Of a stretch of 64,000 nucleotides of DNA, positions 35,486-45,372 are shown one piece after another. The DNA comes from Alphaproteobacteria bacterium. Its GTDB lineage: Bacteria > Pseudomonadota > Alphaproteobacteria > GCA-2731375. The DNA lies in NCBI GenBank assembly GCA_016776605.1, contig JADHTB010000014.1:41115-105114 (forward strand). Direction: 5' to 3'. Within the stretch, counting starts at the first letter, position 1, and each line of letters starts with the position of its first letter. The notes under the pieces were generated by a model. It was not told the DNA's origin, ran no database searches, and saw only the letters and a list, made by a program, of their open reading frames with translations. The position numbers and the translations under genes were made by a program.

Positions 35486-37711
35486 CTATCCGAATGAATG
35501 GTTTTTGGGGAAGCCTTTCGGGGCCAGACGGCCCGCCTGTCCGCGTTTGCCGAGCCACATTTCCAGCTCTGATTCGGTGCGGGTGCGTCCGCCGGATTGC
35601 AGCCAGGTCAGGCCGTCGGCCAGGTTCATGGTTTTGGCGTCGCCCAGGCCGCCGTCGCGATAGCGTTGCAGAACCACGCCGCGGCCACGGCTCATCTCTG
35701 GCAGCTCGGACAGGGGGAACAGCAATAATTTATGGTTTTCGCCAACCACCGCCAGATGGTCGCCTTCGACGGGGGCGCAAACGGACGCTTCCACATCACC
35801 CGCGACGTTGAGGACCTGACGGCCGCCACGGGTTTGCGCCACGATGTCCTTTTCCGCCACGATGAAGCCCCGGCCATCGCTGGACGCAACCAGCAGCTTA
35901 CGCGCGGGATCATGTACCATGACCTCGATGATCTCCTGATCATTGGCCATGTCCAGCAACAGGCGCACCGGTTCGCCATTGCCCCGTCCACCCGGCAGTT
36001 TGTCGCAGGCCAGGGTGTAGAACCGGCCATTGGTGGCGAACAGAACCAGCTTGTCCGTGCTTTGGGCATGCAGCCAGAAACGGCTTTTATCACCATCCTT
36101 GTAGTGTACGTCGTGGCCTTCCTCGACATGCCCGCGCAGGGCGCGCAGCCAGCCTTTGTCCGAACAGACCACGGTAATCGGCTCGCGCTCCACCATGGCT
36201 TCGATGGGCATCAGGTCACCGGATGGGGCTGCCGCAAAGGTACTGCGGCGCGGTCCCAGGGCCGGATCGTCGCCGAAGCTCTTGCGCATTTCGCGAATTT
36301 CCTCGGTGATCGCGGCCCAGCGCCCGCTTTCCGAGGCCAGCAGCGCGTTCAACGCCCCTCGTTCCGCTTTTAAGGCTTTGTTTTCCGCCCGGATTTCGAT
36401 CTCCTCCAGACGGCGCAGGGCGCGCAGGCGCATATTCAGGATCGCTTCGGCCTGGGCGTCATTTAGGCCAAAGGCAGTCATCAAAGCTGGTTTCGGCTCG
36501 TCCTCCTCGCGGATGATCCGGATCACCTCGTCCAGGTTCAAATAACAAATCAGGTAGGCGCCCAACACTTCCAGGCGTCGTTCGATCTGCCCCAGGCGGT
36601 GGTTCGAGCGGCGCACCAGGACCACATGGCGATGATCCAGAAAGGCCTGCAAGGCCTCGCGCAGGTTCATCACTTTTGGCGTCTGGTCGGCATCCAGGAC
36701 GTTCATGTTCAGACCCATGCGCACTTCCAGATCGGACAGGCGGAATAGGTGTTCCATCAACATCTCGGCTTCGACCCGGCCCGATTTCGGCTCCAGGACC
36801 AGGCGGATATCCTCAGCCGATTCATCGCGGATATCAGCCAGCAGAGGCAGTTTCCGCAGGTGCATCAGCTCGGCGATTTTTTCGATCACCCGGCCCTTGG
36901 ATACCTGGTAGGGGATCTCCGTGACCACGATGTTGTAGGTGCCACGCTTGCCTGGCTCGACCGCCCACCTGGCCCGCAGACGGAAACCGCCACGGCCGGT
37001 TTTATAGGCCTCCAATATGGCGGCCGGGTCCTCGACGATAACGCCGCCGGTGGGGAAGTCGGGGCCGGGGATCATTTGCACCAGCTTGTCCATGCCGGCA
37101 TTGGGAAATTTGATCAGGTGCAGTAGGGCGGCGCATAATTCGCGGATGTTGTGCGGCGGGATCGAGGTCGCCATGCCGACCGCGATGCCCGTGGCGCCGT
37201 TAGCCAACAGGTTGGGGAAGGCGGCCGGCAGGACCAGGGGTTCTTCGTCCTCGCCATCATAGGTGCCGCGGAAATCCACCGTATCCAGGTCGATGCCCTG
37301 CAACAAGGCCTGAGCCACGGCGGTCATGCGGGCTTCCGTGTAACGCATGGCGGCGGCGTTATCGCCGTCCACGTTGCCGAAATTGCCTTGCCCATCGACC
37401 AGGGGATAGCGCTGGGCGAACTCCTGGGCCAGACGGACCAGGGCGTCATAGATCGCCTGATCGCCGTGGGGATGAAACTTACCCATGACATCGCCGACGA
37501 TGCGGGCGCATTTCTTAAAGCCCGTTTCGGGGTTCAGCTTCAACTGCCGCATGGCGAACAGGATGCGCCGGTGCACCGGTTTCAGGCCATCGCGCACGTC
37601 CGGTAATGACCGTGACATGATGGTGGATAGGGCATAGGAGAGGTAGCGTTCGCCAAGGGCCTCGCCTAGGGGCGTGTCGCGGATTTCACCGCCGTCAAGA
37701 ATCTTTGTCAT
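35486..37711 (-). CDS. parC: DNA topoisomerase IV subunit A
   Basis: A 741-residue type IIA topoisomerase subunit. [21 protein letters not shown] (35-54), quinolone-resistance region [17 protein letters not shown] (77-93) and active Tyr124 in MRYTEARM. The C-terminal domain is a degenerate beta-pinwheel lacking the GyrA box, as expected for ParC. ATG 37711 was chosen; five extra upstream residues are possible. Its start overlaps the 3' end of recO by 17 bp, so the two are translationally linked. Confidence 0.95.
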   Translation of the reverse strand: MTKILDGGEIRDTPLGEALGERYLSYALSTIMSRSLPDVRDGLKPVHRRILFAMRQLKLNPETGFKKCARIVGDVMGKFHPHGDQAIYDALVRLAQEFAQRYPLVDGQGNFGNVDGDNAAAMRYTEARMTAVAQALLQGIDLDTVDFRGTYDGEDEEPLVLPAAFPNLLANGATGIAVGMATSIPPHNIRELCAALLHLIKFPNAGMDKLVQMIPGPDFPTGGVIVEDPAAILEAYKTGRGGFRLRARWAVEPGKRGTYNIVVTEIPYQVSKGRVIEKIAELMHLRKLPLLADIRDESAEDIRLVLEPKSGRVEAEMLMEHLFRLSDLEVRMGLNMNVLDADQTPKVMNLREALQAFLDHRHVVLVRRSNHRLGQIERRLEVLGAYLICYLNLDEVIRIIREEDEPKPALMTAFGLNDAQAEAILNMRLRALRRLEEIEIRAENKALKAERGALNALLASESGRWAAITEEIREMRKSFGDDPALGPRRSTFAAAPSGDLMPIEAMVEREPITVVCSDKGWLRALRGHVEEGHDVHYKDGDKSRFWLHAQSTDKLVLFATNGRFYTLACDKLPGGRGNGEPVRLLLDMANDQEIIEVMVHDPARKLLVASSDGRGFIVAEKDIVAQTRGGRQVLNVAGDVEASVCAPVEGDHLAVVGENHKLLLFPLSELPEMSRGRGVVLQRYRDGGLGDAKTMNLADGLTWLQSGGRTRTESELEMWLGKRGQAGRLAPKGFPKNHSFG

Positions 37712-38474
37712 GCCCCAATGTACCATCAGATGATTTGTCTGTGCGCAAAATGCGTTCCAAAAGGCGGCTTCTTGCCGCCGGGATCGGGCGGTTATGGGGG
37801 GCGAAGACCTGGGTTTCCAGGAAATATCCGGTTAACTTCAGGCCATCGCGTACATCCGCGTTGGTCAGCTTTTCCGTACCCCCGGGCAGTAAAAACCCCG
37901 GCAACGGCAATAATTTGTCCTTGTAAGGCGCACCCGCGTCACGGCTGACGGCGCGGGCGGATCGCGGCGAGACATAGGCCAGGTCATCGGTGCGTCCCGT
38001 TGCCGCGCATTGCCTCAAATCCAGGCCAAAACCAAGCTCGGCCAGCAATCCCAGTTCGAATCGCACATAGATGGCGGCCCAGGTAGGCTCCCGGGTCGCC
38101 TCTCCACCCAAGGCCCCCAGCAGGGCGGCAAAGCCGTCATGGATGGTCAGATGCGGCTCCCGCTCCGGCAACGCGGCCTCGGTCACCGCTGCCGCCGAGG
38201 CCAGGCCGGCCAGACGGTCGCCGTCCGACAGCAGGCCGGCGGCATGATCGCGCATAGGCTCGACCGTAAAACTGCCCAGATGCTCGGACAGCCGGCCCCG
38301 CCAGGCGGCGGCCACCTGATTGCCCGGTTGCAGCACGCCGCGCAGGCGCCGTCCCATGCCGCCCCGCACCAGGCCGGCGTGACGGCCATGCTGCCGGGTC
38401 AACAAGTTCACGATCGCCGCCGCCTCGCCATGGCGGCGTACGGACAGCACATATCCTTCATCGGACCAGTTCAT
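37695..38474 (-). CDS. recO: DNA repair protein RecO
   Basis: A 259-residue protein. The N-terminal OB fold begins [39 protein letters not shown], and the helical C-terminal part contains [18 protein letters not shown] and [11 protein letters not shown]. RecO loads RecA with RecR. The alphaproteobacterial form lacks the zinc-finger cysteines. ATG 38474 fits the known N-terminus. Overlaps parC at its 3' end. Confidence 0.93.
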   Translation of the reverse strand: MNWSDEGYVLSVRRHGEAAAIVNLLTRQHGRHAGLVRGGMGRRLRGVLQPGNQVAAAWRGRLSEHLGSFTVEPMRDHAAGLLSDGDRLAGLASAAAVTEAALPEREPHLTIHDGFAALLGALGGEATREPTWAAIYVRFELGLLAELGFGLDLRQCAATGRTDDLAYVSPRSARAVSRDAGAPYKDKLLPLPGFLLPGGTEKLTNADVRDGLKLTGYFLETQVFAPHNRPIPAARSRLLERILRTDKSSDGTLGHDKDS

Positions 38475-38521
38475 GGCCCGAATGTAGCAGGAGATTGCGC
38501 CAACGGTACGAATTGCGGACA

Positions 38522-38857
38522 ATGGCAATCATGACAGAGCCAAAAGATCTACCCTACAGCATCGAACACCGCCAACCGGTCGCCAGAACCGAGGGCTTGA
38601 AGGTGACGATCCTGACCCTGGCGGCGGGGGAAGAGGTGCCCTGGCACAGCCATTCCATCATTGATGATGACTTCTTCTGCATGCAGGGCCCCATGGTGGT
38701 GGAGACCCGCCGGCCGGATGCGGCGAATGTTCTAAATCCGGGCGAAACCTTGAAAGTGCCCGTGGGTCGGCCCCATCGGGTCACCGGCCAGAACGGCGGC
38801 CCCTGCCGGTTCCTGCTGGTCCAGGGCGTCGGCGAACACGATTTTATTTCGGAATAG
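38522..38857 (+). CDS. Small cupin-domain protein
   Basis: A 111-residue single-cupin protein. Motif 1 reads VPWHSHSIIDDDFFCMQG (two histidines, acidic residue), and motif 2 VGRPHRVTGQNG (histidine). Such proteins bind a metal and may be enzymes or sensors. Divergent from recO by 47 bp. A second in-frame ATG at 38531 is equally possible; no strong ribosome binding site. Function unknown. Confidence 0.78.
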   Translation: MAIMTEPKDLPYSIEHRQPVARTEGLKVTILTLAAGEEVPWHSHSIIDDDFFCMQGPMVVETRRPDAANVLNPGETLKVPVGRPHRVTGQNGGPCRFLLVQGVGEHDFISE

Positions 38858-38886
38858 GGTCGCGTACCTCGGCCCGTAACGCGGGG

Positions 38887-39435
38887 TCACTCGGGCGCGC
38901 CGCAGCCAATGTCCACGTAAGTAACCTCTTCCGTCAATCCGACAGGACCCGCGGGTGGATCATCTCGCATCGCCCGCCCGCCAGATATGTCCACCGCGAC
39001 ATAGAGCCTCTGCGTCCCACCGGATGACTTTGGAGTGGCCGGCAGAACCAACCGCCGAGTCGGAGTCCTGAAGCCACTTTGTCTGACGTAGGACAATTCC
39101 GCGATTGCACCACAGGGAACCGACACCATGGTCCAGAGACCCTGCATTCGCTGCGCCTGGTCATTTTTGGGTGTTACGCTGGCGACCTCCTCTCCAGTGA
39201 GGTCCCTTCCCATCGCTTGAATGTGCGATGCACCCACGAGCCTATACTTGCTGCACTCCGGTGAGTGCACTTCCAGTATCGATAAGCCATTCAATGCCTT
39301 CCCGAGTTCCTCGGGTTTGATCCGATCGACTGACGGAACCGGATCGTCCCCTCTCCAACGTTGCCAAGCTGTGAGAAACGCAAGGCAGTTGGGGGCGTCG
39401 GCCAATAGGTCGGCACATGTTTTGAGCGAGATCAA
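38887..39435 (-). CDS. PAS_5-domain protein
   Basis: A 182-residue protein with the alphaproteobacterial PAS_5 pattern: WQRWRGDDPVPSVDRIKPEELGKALNGLSILEV, then YRLVGASHIQAMGRDLTGEEV. No kinase, cyclase or helix-turn-helix output domain is attached. It stands alone; codon use and GC look somewhat different from the flanking genes. Ligand and role unknown. Confidence 0.75.
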   Translation of the reverse strand: MISLKTCADLLADAPNCLAFLTAWQRWRGDDPVPSVDRIKPEELGKALNGLSILEVHSPECSKYRLVGASHIQAMGRDLTGEEVASVTPKNDQAQRMQGLWTMVSVPCGAIAELSYVRQSGFRTPTRRLVLPATPKSSGGTQRLYVAVDISGGRAMRDDPPAGPVGLTEEVTYVDIGCGAPE

Positions 39436-39547
39436 TTAATTATCCTGTGAGTACTCAAGGCGCGCTTCGGGCTGCTTTTTTTAAATGATACGAATTGTCA
39501 GTACAAGGTATTCGTCATCCCGCTGTCCAGCGATCTCTCGCGCGCGC

Positions 39548-40324
39548 CTAACCCTTGCCGCCCAGGTTGGCGACGAAATCGGCCATGCGCTGGCCAGCGT
39601 CGGGGATGTCGTAAGCAGTGTCGCGTTCGTAGTCCAGGCCGGCGTTCAGGCCGGCGTTTTCCGCCTGGCTGTAAAGATCCTTATAGGCCTGGATGGAGCC
39701 GGGACTGTTGCGGGCAATGGCAGTGGCCAGTTCGTCCACGCGGGCATCCAGATCGGCGCGGGGGACGGCTTCAAGCGCCAGGCCGATCCGGGCGGCCTCG
39801 ACGCCGCTGATGGTGCGGGCGGTAAATGACAGCTCCTTGGCGCGCTGTACGCCGACCCGGCGGGGCAGGCGCTGGGTCATACCCCAACTGGGGCGAAAGC
39901 CAAGGACGGCATGAGTGTCGCCCAATTTGGCTTCCTCGGCCAGAATGGCAATGTCAAACGCCAGCATCAATTCCATGCCGCCGGTGAAGCAAAAGCCATT
40001 GACCTTGGCGATGGTGGCCTGGGGCATGGCCTCGATCCGTTCCAGGACCGCACGGGCGCCATTGTTCAGGGCATCACCCACATTGCCATTCGAAAGATCG
40101 ACGCCGCGCGCCTGTAGGGCTTTCAGGTCGACGCCGGCGCAAAAGGCACGGCCCGCGCCGGTCATCACCACCACGTTGAAGGCCGGGTCGGCGGCAATTT
40201 CACTCAAGGCGCCGTGAACCTCGGCCAGCATTTCCGGCGTCAGGGCGTTCATGGCATCGGGCCGATTCAGGGTAATGGTCGCGATCGGAGCCTGATGCTC
40301 CACGATGATATGGGCGTATGTCAT
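39548..40324 (-). CDS. Enoyl-CoA hydratase/isomerase (crotonase) family protein
   Basis: A 258-residue crotonase-fold enzyme. Oxyanion-hole segments AGRAFCAGVDLKAL (58-70) and GFCFTGGMEL (110-119) are present. At the first catalytic glutamate position of true hydratases (FGLPE-type motif) it has DTHAVLG, while a glutamate is retained at the second (AKELSFTA, residue 164), so isomerase or another crotonase activity is as likely as hydration. Downstream of bpt on the same strand with a 65-bp gap. Confidence 0.85.
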   Translation of the reverse strand: MTYAHIIVEHQAPIATITLNRPDAMNALTPEMLAEVHGALSEIAADPAFNVVVMTGAGRAFCAGVDLKALQARGVDLSNGNVGDALNNGARAVLERIEAMPQATIAKVNGFCFTGGMELMLAFDIAILAEEAKLGDTHAVLGFRPSWGMTQRLPRRVGVQRAKELSFTARTISGVEAARIGLALEAVPRADLDARVDELATAIARNSPGSIQAYKDLYSQAENAGLNAGLDYERDTAYDIPDAGQRMADFVANLGGKG

Positions 40325-40389
40325 GGCGCGGTCTCCTTACGGTGATGGCTGGACGCCGATTGCCGGGGTAACTGATTTCGGCGAGGGAA

Positions 40390-41112
40390 TTACGGCAGCG
40401 TTTCCCAGCCGTTCGGGCCGTGTGCTTCCAAGGGGCGAAAGCGGGCCTTGTAGGCCATTTTGCGGCTTTCTTCGATCCAATAACCCAAATAAACATAGGG
40501 CAGTCCACGGCGTTGCGCCTCGGCGATATGCCACAGAATGATATATTTTCCCGGGCTGTCACCGGCCATGTCCGGATCGAAAAAGCTGTAAACCAGGGAC
40601 AGGCCGTCATCCAGCGGATCGGTCAGGCAAACACCGTATAATTTGCCGTCCTCGGTGCGAAATTCGATCAATTCGGACGGCACCGGCGTGTCCTGCACCA
40701 TGGCCAGATAGTCATCGAAGCTCATGCCCGCCATGCCGCCGTCGCCATGCCGGGAGCGCACATAGCGGTGGAACAGGGCGTAATGCTCGCCCCGTCCGGC
40801 GGATGGCATGGTATTGGCGATGATCCCGGCATTGCGCCGGGCAACGCGTTGCAGGCCACGTCCGGGGGTAAAGTCCGCCACCGGGACGCGGACCGCCCGG
40901 CAGGCCTGGCAATCCGGGCAATTCGGCTTGTAGGCGATGCCCTGGCTGCGGCGAAAGCCGGTGCGCGACAACTGGTTGTGCAGTTTTTGCGGCGTACCGG
41001 CACTCGACAGATCCGTGAAAACCATCTGCTCGATCCGGTCCGGCAAATAGGGACAGGCGGAGGCCCGGGACAGGAAAAAATAGGTCAGTGATTGTGGCGA
41101 AAATGGTTTCAT
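40390..41112 (-). CDS. bpt: Aminoacyl-tRNA-protein transferase (Bpt/Ate family)
   Basis: A 240-residue transferase of the N-degron pathway. N-terminal cysteines Cys20 and the cluster NCPDCQACRAVRV (Cys65, 68, 71) are the ATE_N signature, followed by FHRYVRSRHGDGGM and, in the C-terminal half, LSLVYSFFDPD and PYVYLGYWIEESRKMAYKARFRPLE. Bpt enzymes join leucine to proteins that begin with Asp or Glu. ATG 41112 gives the standard MKPFSPQ start. Confidence 0.93.
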   Translation of the reverse strand: MKPFSPQSLTYFFLSRASACPYLPDRIEQMVFTDLSSAGTPQKLHNQLSRTGFRRSQGIAYKPNCPDCQACRAVRVPVADFTPGRGLQRVARRNAGIIANTMPSAGRGEHYALFHRYVRSRHGDGGMAGMSFDDYLAMVQDTPVPSELIEFRTEDGKLYGVCLTDPLDDGLSLVYSFFDPDMAGDSPGKYIILWHIAEAQRRGLPYVYLGYWIEESRKMAYKARFRPLEAHGPNGWETLP

Positions 41113-41137
41113 AGGCTTTGTATATGCGAATTTTCTT

Positions 41138-42967
41138 TCAGAAACCGTAATACCATGGTGCGAACAGAGAAAATGCAAGCCAAATAAGCACAATCAACGG
41201 CGTCCCCCCGCGCAGATAGTCGCTAAATTTATAACGGCCGGGGCCCATTACCAACAGATTTGTCTGATATCCCATGGGAGTGGCGAAAGAGCAGTTGGCG
41301 GCGAAGATGATCGCATGAATGAAGGGCGTGGGCGCTACCCCCAGGGCCAGGGCGGTGTTGATGGCGATGGGGGTGAACAGGACGGCGGTAGCGGCGTTGG
41401 AAAGGACGTTGGTCATCACCGCCACCAGGGCGAATAGGGCTGACAGCACCACGGCCGGGCCCAGGCCGGCCATCGCCGTAATCATATGCTGGGCCAAATA
41501 GGCTGCCCCGCCCGTGCCTTGCAGGGCGCTGCCCATGGCCAGGGCGGCGGCGACCAACAGGGCCACTTGACGATCCACCGCGCGGGCGGCCTGGTTGATG
41601 TTCAGGCAACCAAGCGCGATCATGCCCAAGGCGCCGGCCAGGGCGGCGATAACAATAGGTACCAGGCCGGTCGCCGCCGCCGCCACCACCGCGGCGAAAA
41701 CAGCCAGGGCCCGTTTGGCGTGATGGCGGGCCGGCAGTTCCAGGGCCGACCATTCGATCAGCAAGACTTCGCGGCTGAAGCGTAGGTTGGTAACCCGGTC
41801 CCGCGGCCCCAGCAGCAGTAATATATCGCCGGCTTCCAGGCGGATATCCTCCATCCGGCCGCGCATCATGCGCGAACGCCGCTGCACGCCCAGAATGACG
41901 CAGCCGGTGTGATAGTGAAACCCGACCAGACGCAAACTGCGCCCGATCACCCGGGAGGCCGGCGTTACCATGGCCTCGGCCAGCAGGCTGCCGCCCACGC
42001 CGCCGCCTTCCTGGTCCTCGTCCGCCGTATCGGCCAGTTCCGGCATGCGGGCCAGGGCCTCTGCCAACAGGGCGCGGGTGGCCGCCACGACCACCGTATC
42101 GCCGGGCTGTAACCGCACATCGTCGAACGGCGGTAAATGACTTTCCGCGCCACGCTGGATCATGCGGACGGTCATGCCTTTCAGATGCGGGATCATGCCG
42201 GCGACGGTGGTTTGCCCGACCAGGGGGCTTCCCGTGCGAATCAGAATTTGGGCAATGAATTGTTTGCCGTCACCGGTGATCTCGCTGGCCAGGGACGCTC
42301 GTTCTCGCAACAGATGCGGCAGGATAAAAACCACATAGGCCAGGCCAACAATCGCCAGCACGCCGCCGGGCACGGCGAAATCGAAAAACCCGATGGCCGG
42401 CTGGTTCAGGTCGGCGGCGGCACCCGCCACCAGCAGGTTGGTGGAAGAGCCGATCAGTGTGACCATGCCGCCCAGAATAGCGGCAAAACTTAGTGGCATC
42501 ATCAGCCGCGAGGGGCCCCGATTGAGGCGTTCGGCAATGCTTGTCATTACGGGAATGAAGATCACCACGATGGGGGTATTGTTGATGATCGCGCTTAGGG
42601 CGGCGATAACCGCCAGCGTCACGGCCAGTGAAAGTCCCGGTCTGTGCTGAAAGCGGTGGCTCATAAACCGGATCGTCTCGTCCAGGGCGCCGGTGCGGAT
42701 CAAACCGTGCCCGATGACCATCAACGCCAGCACGGCGATCAAGGCCGGATCGGCGAAACCGGCCAGCAGGCGCCGGGCATCCAGGCGTTGCCCGAATATC
42801 TCTCCCGGCAGTTCAAGCGGCGCGAAATGAAACAGCAGCAACAAGGCCGCCAACAGCGCCAGCGAAGTCTGTTCCAGGGGGAAGCGTTCCGTGGCATAGA
42901 GCACGATAGCGCCGGCGATCAGCGCGAAAGTGGCCCACATTTGCCAGCTGGGTTCCATTACCATCAT
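41138..42967 (-). CDS. SLC13-family permease with paired RCK_C (TrkA-C) domains
   Basis: A 609-residue membrane transporter. Two halves of membrane helices flank a cytosolic middle (about 205-390) with two TrkA_C modules. Conserved transport motifs are SAIINNTPIVVIFIPV (first half) and TNVLSNAATAVLFTPIA (second half), plus GSSTNLLV. Bacterial members carry dicarboxylates or sulfate with sodium. ATG 42967 and 42958 are alternatives. Upstream of bpt on the same strand by 25 bp. Substrate not evident. Confidence 0.87.
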   Translation of the reverse strand: MMVMEPSWQMWATFALIAGAIVLYATERFPLEQTSLALLAALLLLFHFAPLELPGEIFGQRLDARRLLAGFADPALIAVLALMVIGHGLIRTGALDETIRFMSHRFQHRPGLSLAVTLAVIAALSAIINNTPIVVIFIPVMTSIAERLNRGPSRLMMPLSFAAILGGMVTLIGSSTNLLVAGAAADLNQPAIGFFDFAVPGGVLAIVGLAYVVFILPHLLRERASLASEITGDGKQFIAQILIRTGSPLVGQTTVAGMIPHLKGMTVRMIQRGAESHLPPFDDVRLQPGDTVVVAATRALLAEALARMPELADTADEDQEGGGVGGSLLAEAMVTPASRVIGRSLRLVGFHYHTGCVILGVQRRSRMMRGRMEDIRLEAGDILLLLGPRDRVTNLRFSREVLLIEWSALELPARHHAKRALAVFAAVVAAAATGLVPIVIAALAGALGMIALGCLNINQAARAVDRQVALLVAAALAMGSALQGTGGAAYLAQHMITAMAGLGPAVVLSALFALVAVMTNVLSNAATAVLFTPIAINTALALGVAPTPFIHAIIFAANCSFATPMGYQTNLLVMGPGRYKFSDYLRGGTPLIVLIWLAFSLFAPWYYGF

Positions 42968-43046
42968 TGGGCTATCATGGCGGTGACAAGGGAGAATATG
43001 CAAGTTATGGATCAAAGCTGCGGCACACGGATAATGGGAGAGGTGA

Positions 43047-44273
43047 ATGCATCAGGTTAGCTTTGAGGATATTCGCCAAGCCCAGGCGCGGATGGCCGGT
43101 TTCGTGGTGCGGACCCCATGCGCCAAATCCGTGACCCTGTCTCGGATCACCGGGGCCGAAATCTACCTCAAGTTTGAAAATCTGCAGTTCACCGGTTCCT
43201 TCAAGGACCGGGGCGCCTTGATCAAATTGCTGCAATTGAACGAGGCGGAACGCGCCCAGGGCGTGATCGCAAATTCCGCCGGCAATCACGCCCAAGGCGT
43301 GGCCTATCACGCCCAGCGCCTGGGTATTCCGGCGACCATCGTCATGCCCGTCGGGACGCCGAATATTAAGGTGCGCCAGACCCGCGACCTGGGCGCCGAA
43401 GTCATCCTGAGCGGCGATACGGTGGACGAAGCCGCCATCAGCGCAAGACGGTTCTGTGAGGAGAGAAATCTAACCTTCATCCATCCTTATGACGATACCG
43501 CGATCATCGCCGGTCAGGGCACCGTCGCGATCGAGATGCTGGAGGCCGCGCCGGACATTGATACCCTGGTGGTGCCCATTGGCGGCGGCGGGCTGATCGC
43601 GGGCAATGCCATCGCCGCCCGCGCTATAAAACCTGACATCGAAATTATTGGCGTTGAAAGCCAGCTTTACCCCTCCGCCTATCAGGTCCGCCATGGCCTG
43701 GCGAACGATTGCGGCGGCCAGACAATCGCCGAGGGCATCGCGGTGGCGCAACCAGGAAGTCTGACCTTGCCCATCATTGATGATCTGGTCAGCGACATTC
43801 TGCTGCTCTCCGAACAGGACATTGAACGGGCCATCGATCTGTTGATCACCATAGAAAAGACTGTTACCGAAGGGGCCGGCGCGGCCGGTCTGGCGGCCCT
43901 GCTGGCCTATCCCGAACGCTTTCGCGGCCGGGTGGTGGGGTTGATCCTGTGCGGCGGTAATATCGATACCCGAATGTTGTCATCGATCCTGATGCGCGGG
44001 CTGATCCGGGAAGGCCGGATTACCCGCATGCGGGTTGAAATCAGCGACCGCCCCGGCGCCTTGGCCAAGGTGGCCCAGTTGGTCGGCGAAGCCGGGGGCA
44101 ATATTCTGGAAGTCCAACATCAGCGAAATTTTCCTGGGGTGCCGGCTAAATTGGCGGAACTGGATTTGGTGCTGGAAACCCGCGACCGGGATCATATCGC
44201 CGAAATCAGCGGCGTTTTAAGCGCGGCCGGCTACAAGGTACGTGAACTGATCGATACCCCCGATGCCGGTTAG
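43047..44273 (+). CDS. ilvA: Threonine ammonia-lyase with C-terminal ACT domain
   Basis: A 408-residue PLP enzyme. PLP lysine Lys53 in TGSFKDRGA, NSAGNHAQG (76-84), glycine loop GGGGLIAGN (179-187) and a single ACT domain at 328-408 (VEISDRPGALAKVAQLV). Converts threonine to 2-oxobutyrate; the short single-ACT form can be biosynthetic or catabolic. ATG 43047 has GGGAGAGG upstream. Divergent from the SLC13 gene. Ends 37 bp before an interspersed repeat. Confidence 0.93.
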   Translation: MHQVSFEDIRQAQARMAGFVVRTPCAKSVTLSRITGAEIYLKFENLQFTGSFKDRGALIKLLQLNEAERAQGVIANSAGNHAQGVAYHAQRLGIPATIVMPVGTPNIKVRQTRDLGAEVILSGDTVDEAAISARRFCEERNLTFIHPYDDTAIIAGQGTVAIEMLEAAPDIDTLVVPIGGGGLIAGNAIAARAIKPDIEIIGVESQLYPSAYQVRHGLANDCGGQTIAEGIAVAQPGSLTLPIIDDLVSDILLLSEQDIERAIDLLITIEKTVTEGAGAAGLAALLAYPERFRGRVVGLILCGGNIDTRMLSSILMRGLIREGRITRMRVEISDRPGALAKVAQLVGEAGGNILEVQHQRNFPGVPAKLAELDLVLETRDRDHIAEISGVLSAAGYKVRELIDTPDAG

Positions 44274-44310
44274 CGCGTTGGTTCGGTTGCCGGTGCGGTC
44301 CGATCAGGTT

Positions 44311-44414
44311 CAGAGCATTTTCATTCTGAAAATGCTCAGATCTTTAGAATTAGAGCAATTTTTCCAATCACTTAGAGCAGCTTCGTGATTCTCATTAATT
44401 AGGAATTGCTCTAG
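44311..44414. repeat. Interspersed palindromic repeat, copy 4
   Basis: About 104 bp, small hairpin first: GAGCATTTT-cattctg-AAAATGCTC, then TTAGAGCAATTTTTCCAATCACTTAG, a degenerate middle, and GATTCTCATTAATTAGGAATTGCTCTAG. Its last CTA is the TAG stop of the flavin reductase gene on the minus strand. It fills the space between the converging ilvA and flavin reductase genes. Confidence 0.85.
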
Positions 44415-44899
44415 TGGCTGACCGCGCAATAGTGGCCGCGATAATACAGTAGCGGCTCGCCTTTGGGATCATGGCGCAATTCCCTGACCCGGCCAATCAG
44501 GATCACATGGTCGCCACCATCGTGCACGGCCTCGATCTCGCAGTCGAACACAGCCAAGGCATTGGGGACCAGCGGATTGCCCAGGACGCTGATTTCGGGT
44601 TCCAGAGTCTGAAAGAAATTTGCCCCGTCGGCGGCGAAACCATTCGAAATCTTGTCCTGCTCCCGGCGCAGGATATTCACCGCAAAACGGCCCGCGGCCA
44701 TGAAATGATCATGGTTGGTCGCTTCCCTGCCCAGGCAAAACAAGATCAAGGGTGGATCCAGTGATACGGAATTGAAGGAATTGACGGTGACGCCAACGGC
44801 CTGACCCTGGTTCGTGGTTGTGGACACGACCGTGACGGCAGAGGCAAAACAGCCCATGGCGTCGCGAAAGGCCCGCGGATCGATATTTTCAATACTCAT
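44411..44899 (-). CDS. Flavin reductase domain protein
   Basis: A 162-residue FMN-binding split-barrel protein: FASAVTVVSTTTNQGQAVGVTVNSFNSVSLDPPLILFCLG is the Flavin_Reduct signature, followed by FAVNILRREQ and HVILIGRVREL. Such proteins supply reduced flavin to a two-component monooxygenase or act alone. No oxygenase partner is adjacent. ATG 44899 chosen; a GTG at 44908 would add three residues. Stop codon lies in the neighbouring repeat. Confidence 0.87.
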   Translation of the reverse strand: MSIENIDPRAFRDAMGCFASAVTVVSTTTNQGQAVGVTVNSFNSVSLDPPLILFCLGREATNHDHFMAAGRFAVNILRREQDKISNGFAADGANFFQTLEPEISVLGNPLVPNALAVFDCEIEAVHDGGDHVILIGRVRELRHDPKGEPLLYYRGHYCAVSH

Positions 44900-45080
44900 T
44901 TTCAACACTCATGGCGCTTGTTGTGCCCCCTGTCCCTGCCTGCCGCCGCCCGTCGCCCCCTGCTTCGGATAAGTCTATGCGACCGTCATTCCCAACCATT
45001 GGATTTTAGAACGATTAAGCGAAAAAGGCATGGGAATTGCGTTGCCATTGACCCGCGATTGAAAAAAACTTTCACGCTAC

Positions 45081-45182
45081 GAGAGCAATTCCAAATTAAT
45101 GAGAATCGCGAAGCGAAACTAAGTGATTGGAAAAATTGCTCTAATTTTAAAGATCTGAGCATTTTCAGAATGAAAATGCTCC
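45081..45182. repeat. Interspersed palindromic repeat, copy 5
   Basis: About 102 bp in the orientation of copy 1: GAGAGCAATTCCAAATTAATGAGAATCGCGAAGCG, AAGTGATTGG, AAAATTGCTCTAA, then GAGCATTTT-cagaatg-AAAATGCTC. Lies free in the 470-bp region between flavin reductase and motA, not touching a stop codon. The rest of that region (44900-45080, 45183-45372) should hold both promoters; nothing clear is seen. Confidence 0.85.
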
Positions 45183-45372
45183 AGGAAATTCCACTCCGAC
45201 GCACAGCATCATCGGCGGTAAATCGGCAAAAAGATAACCTGTGGCACGACTTATCGGCGTTGAACTAACGCTATCTTAACCTTATCTCGCCAGCATCCAG
45301 GCACGACTGATCGGCCGTGTGATTGGCTGTCGGCAATGCTTGGTTTTGGTACGTCGGATTGATGGGCAAAAT

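Noticed and set aside
45243..45258. TGGCAC motif upstream of motA as a third sigma-54 promoter
   Set aside because: TGGCACGACTTATCGG lacks the TTGC at the -12 spacing, so it fails the consensus.
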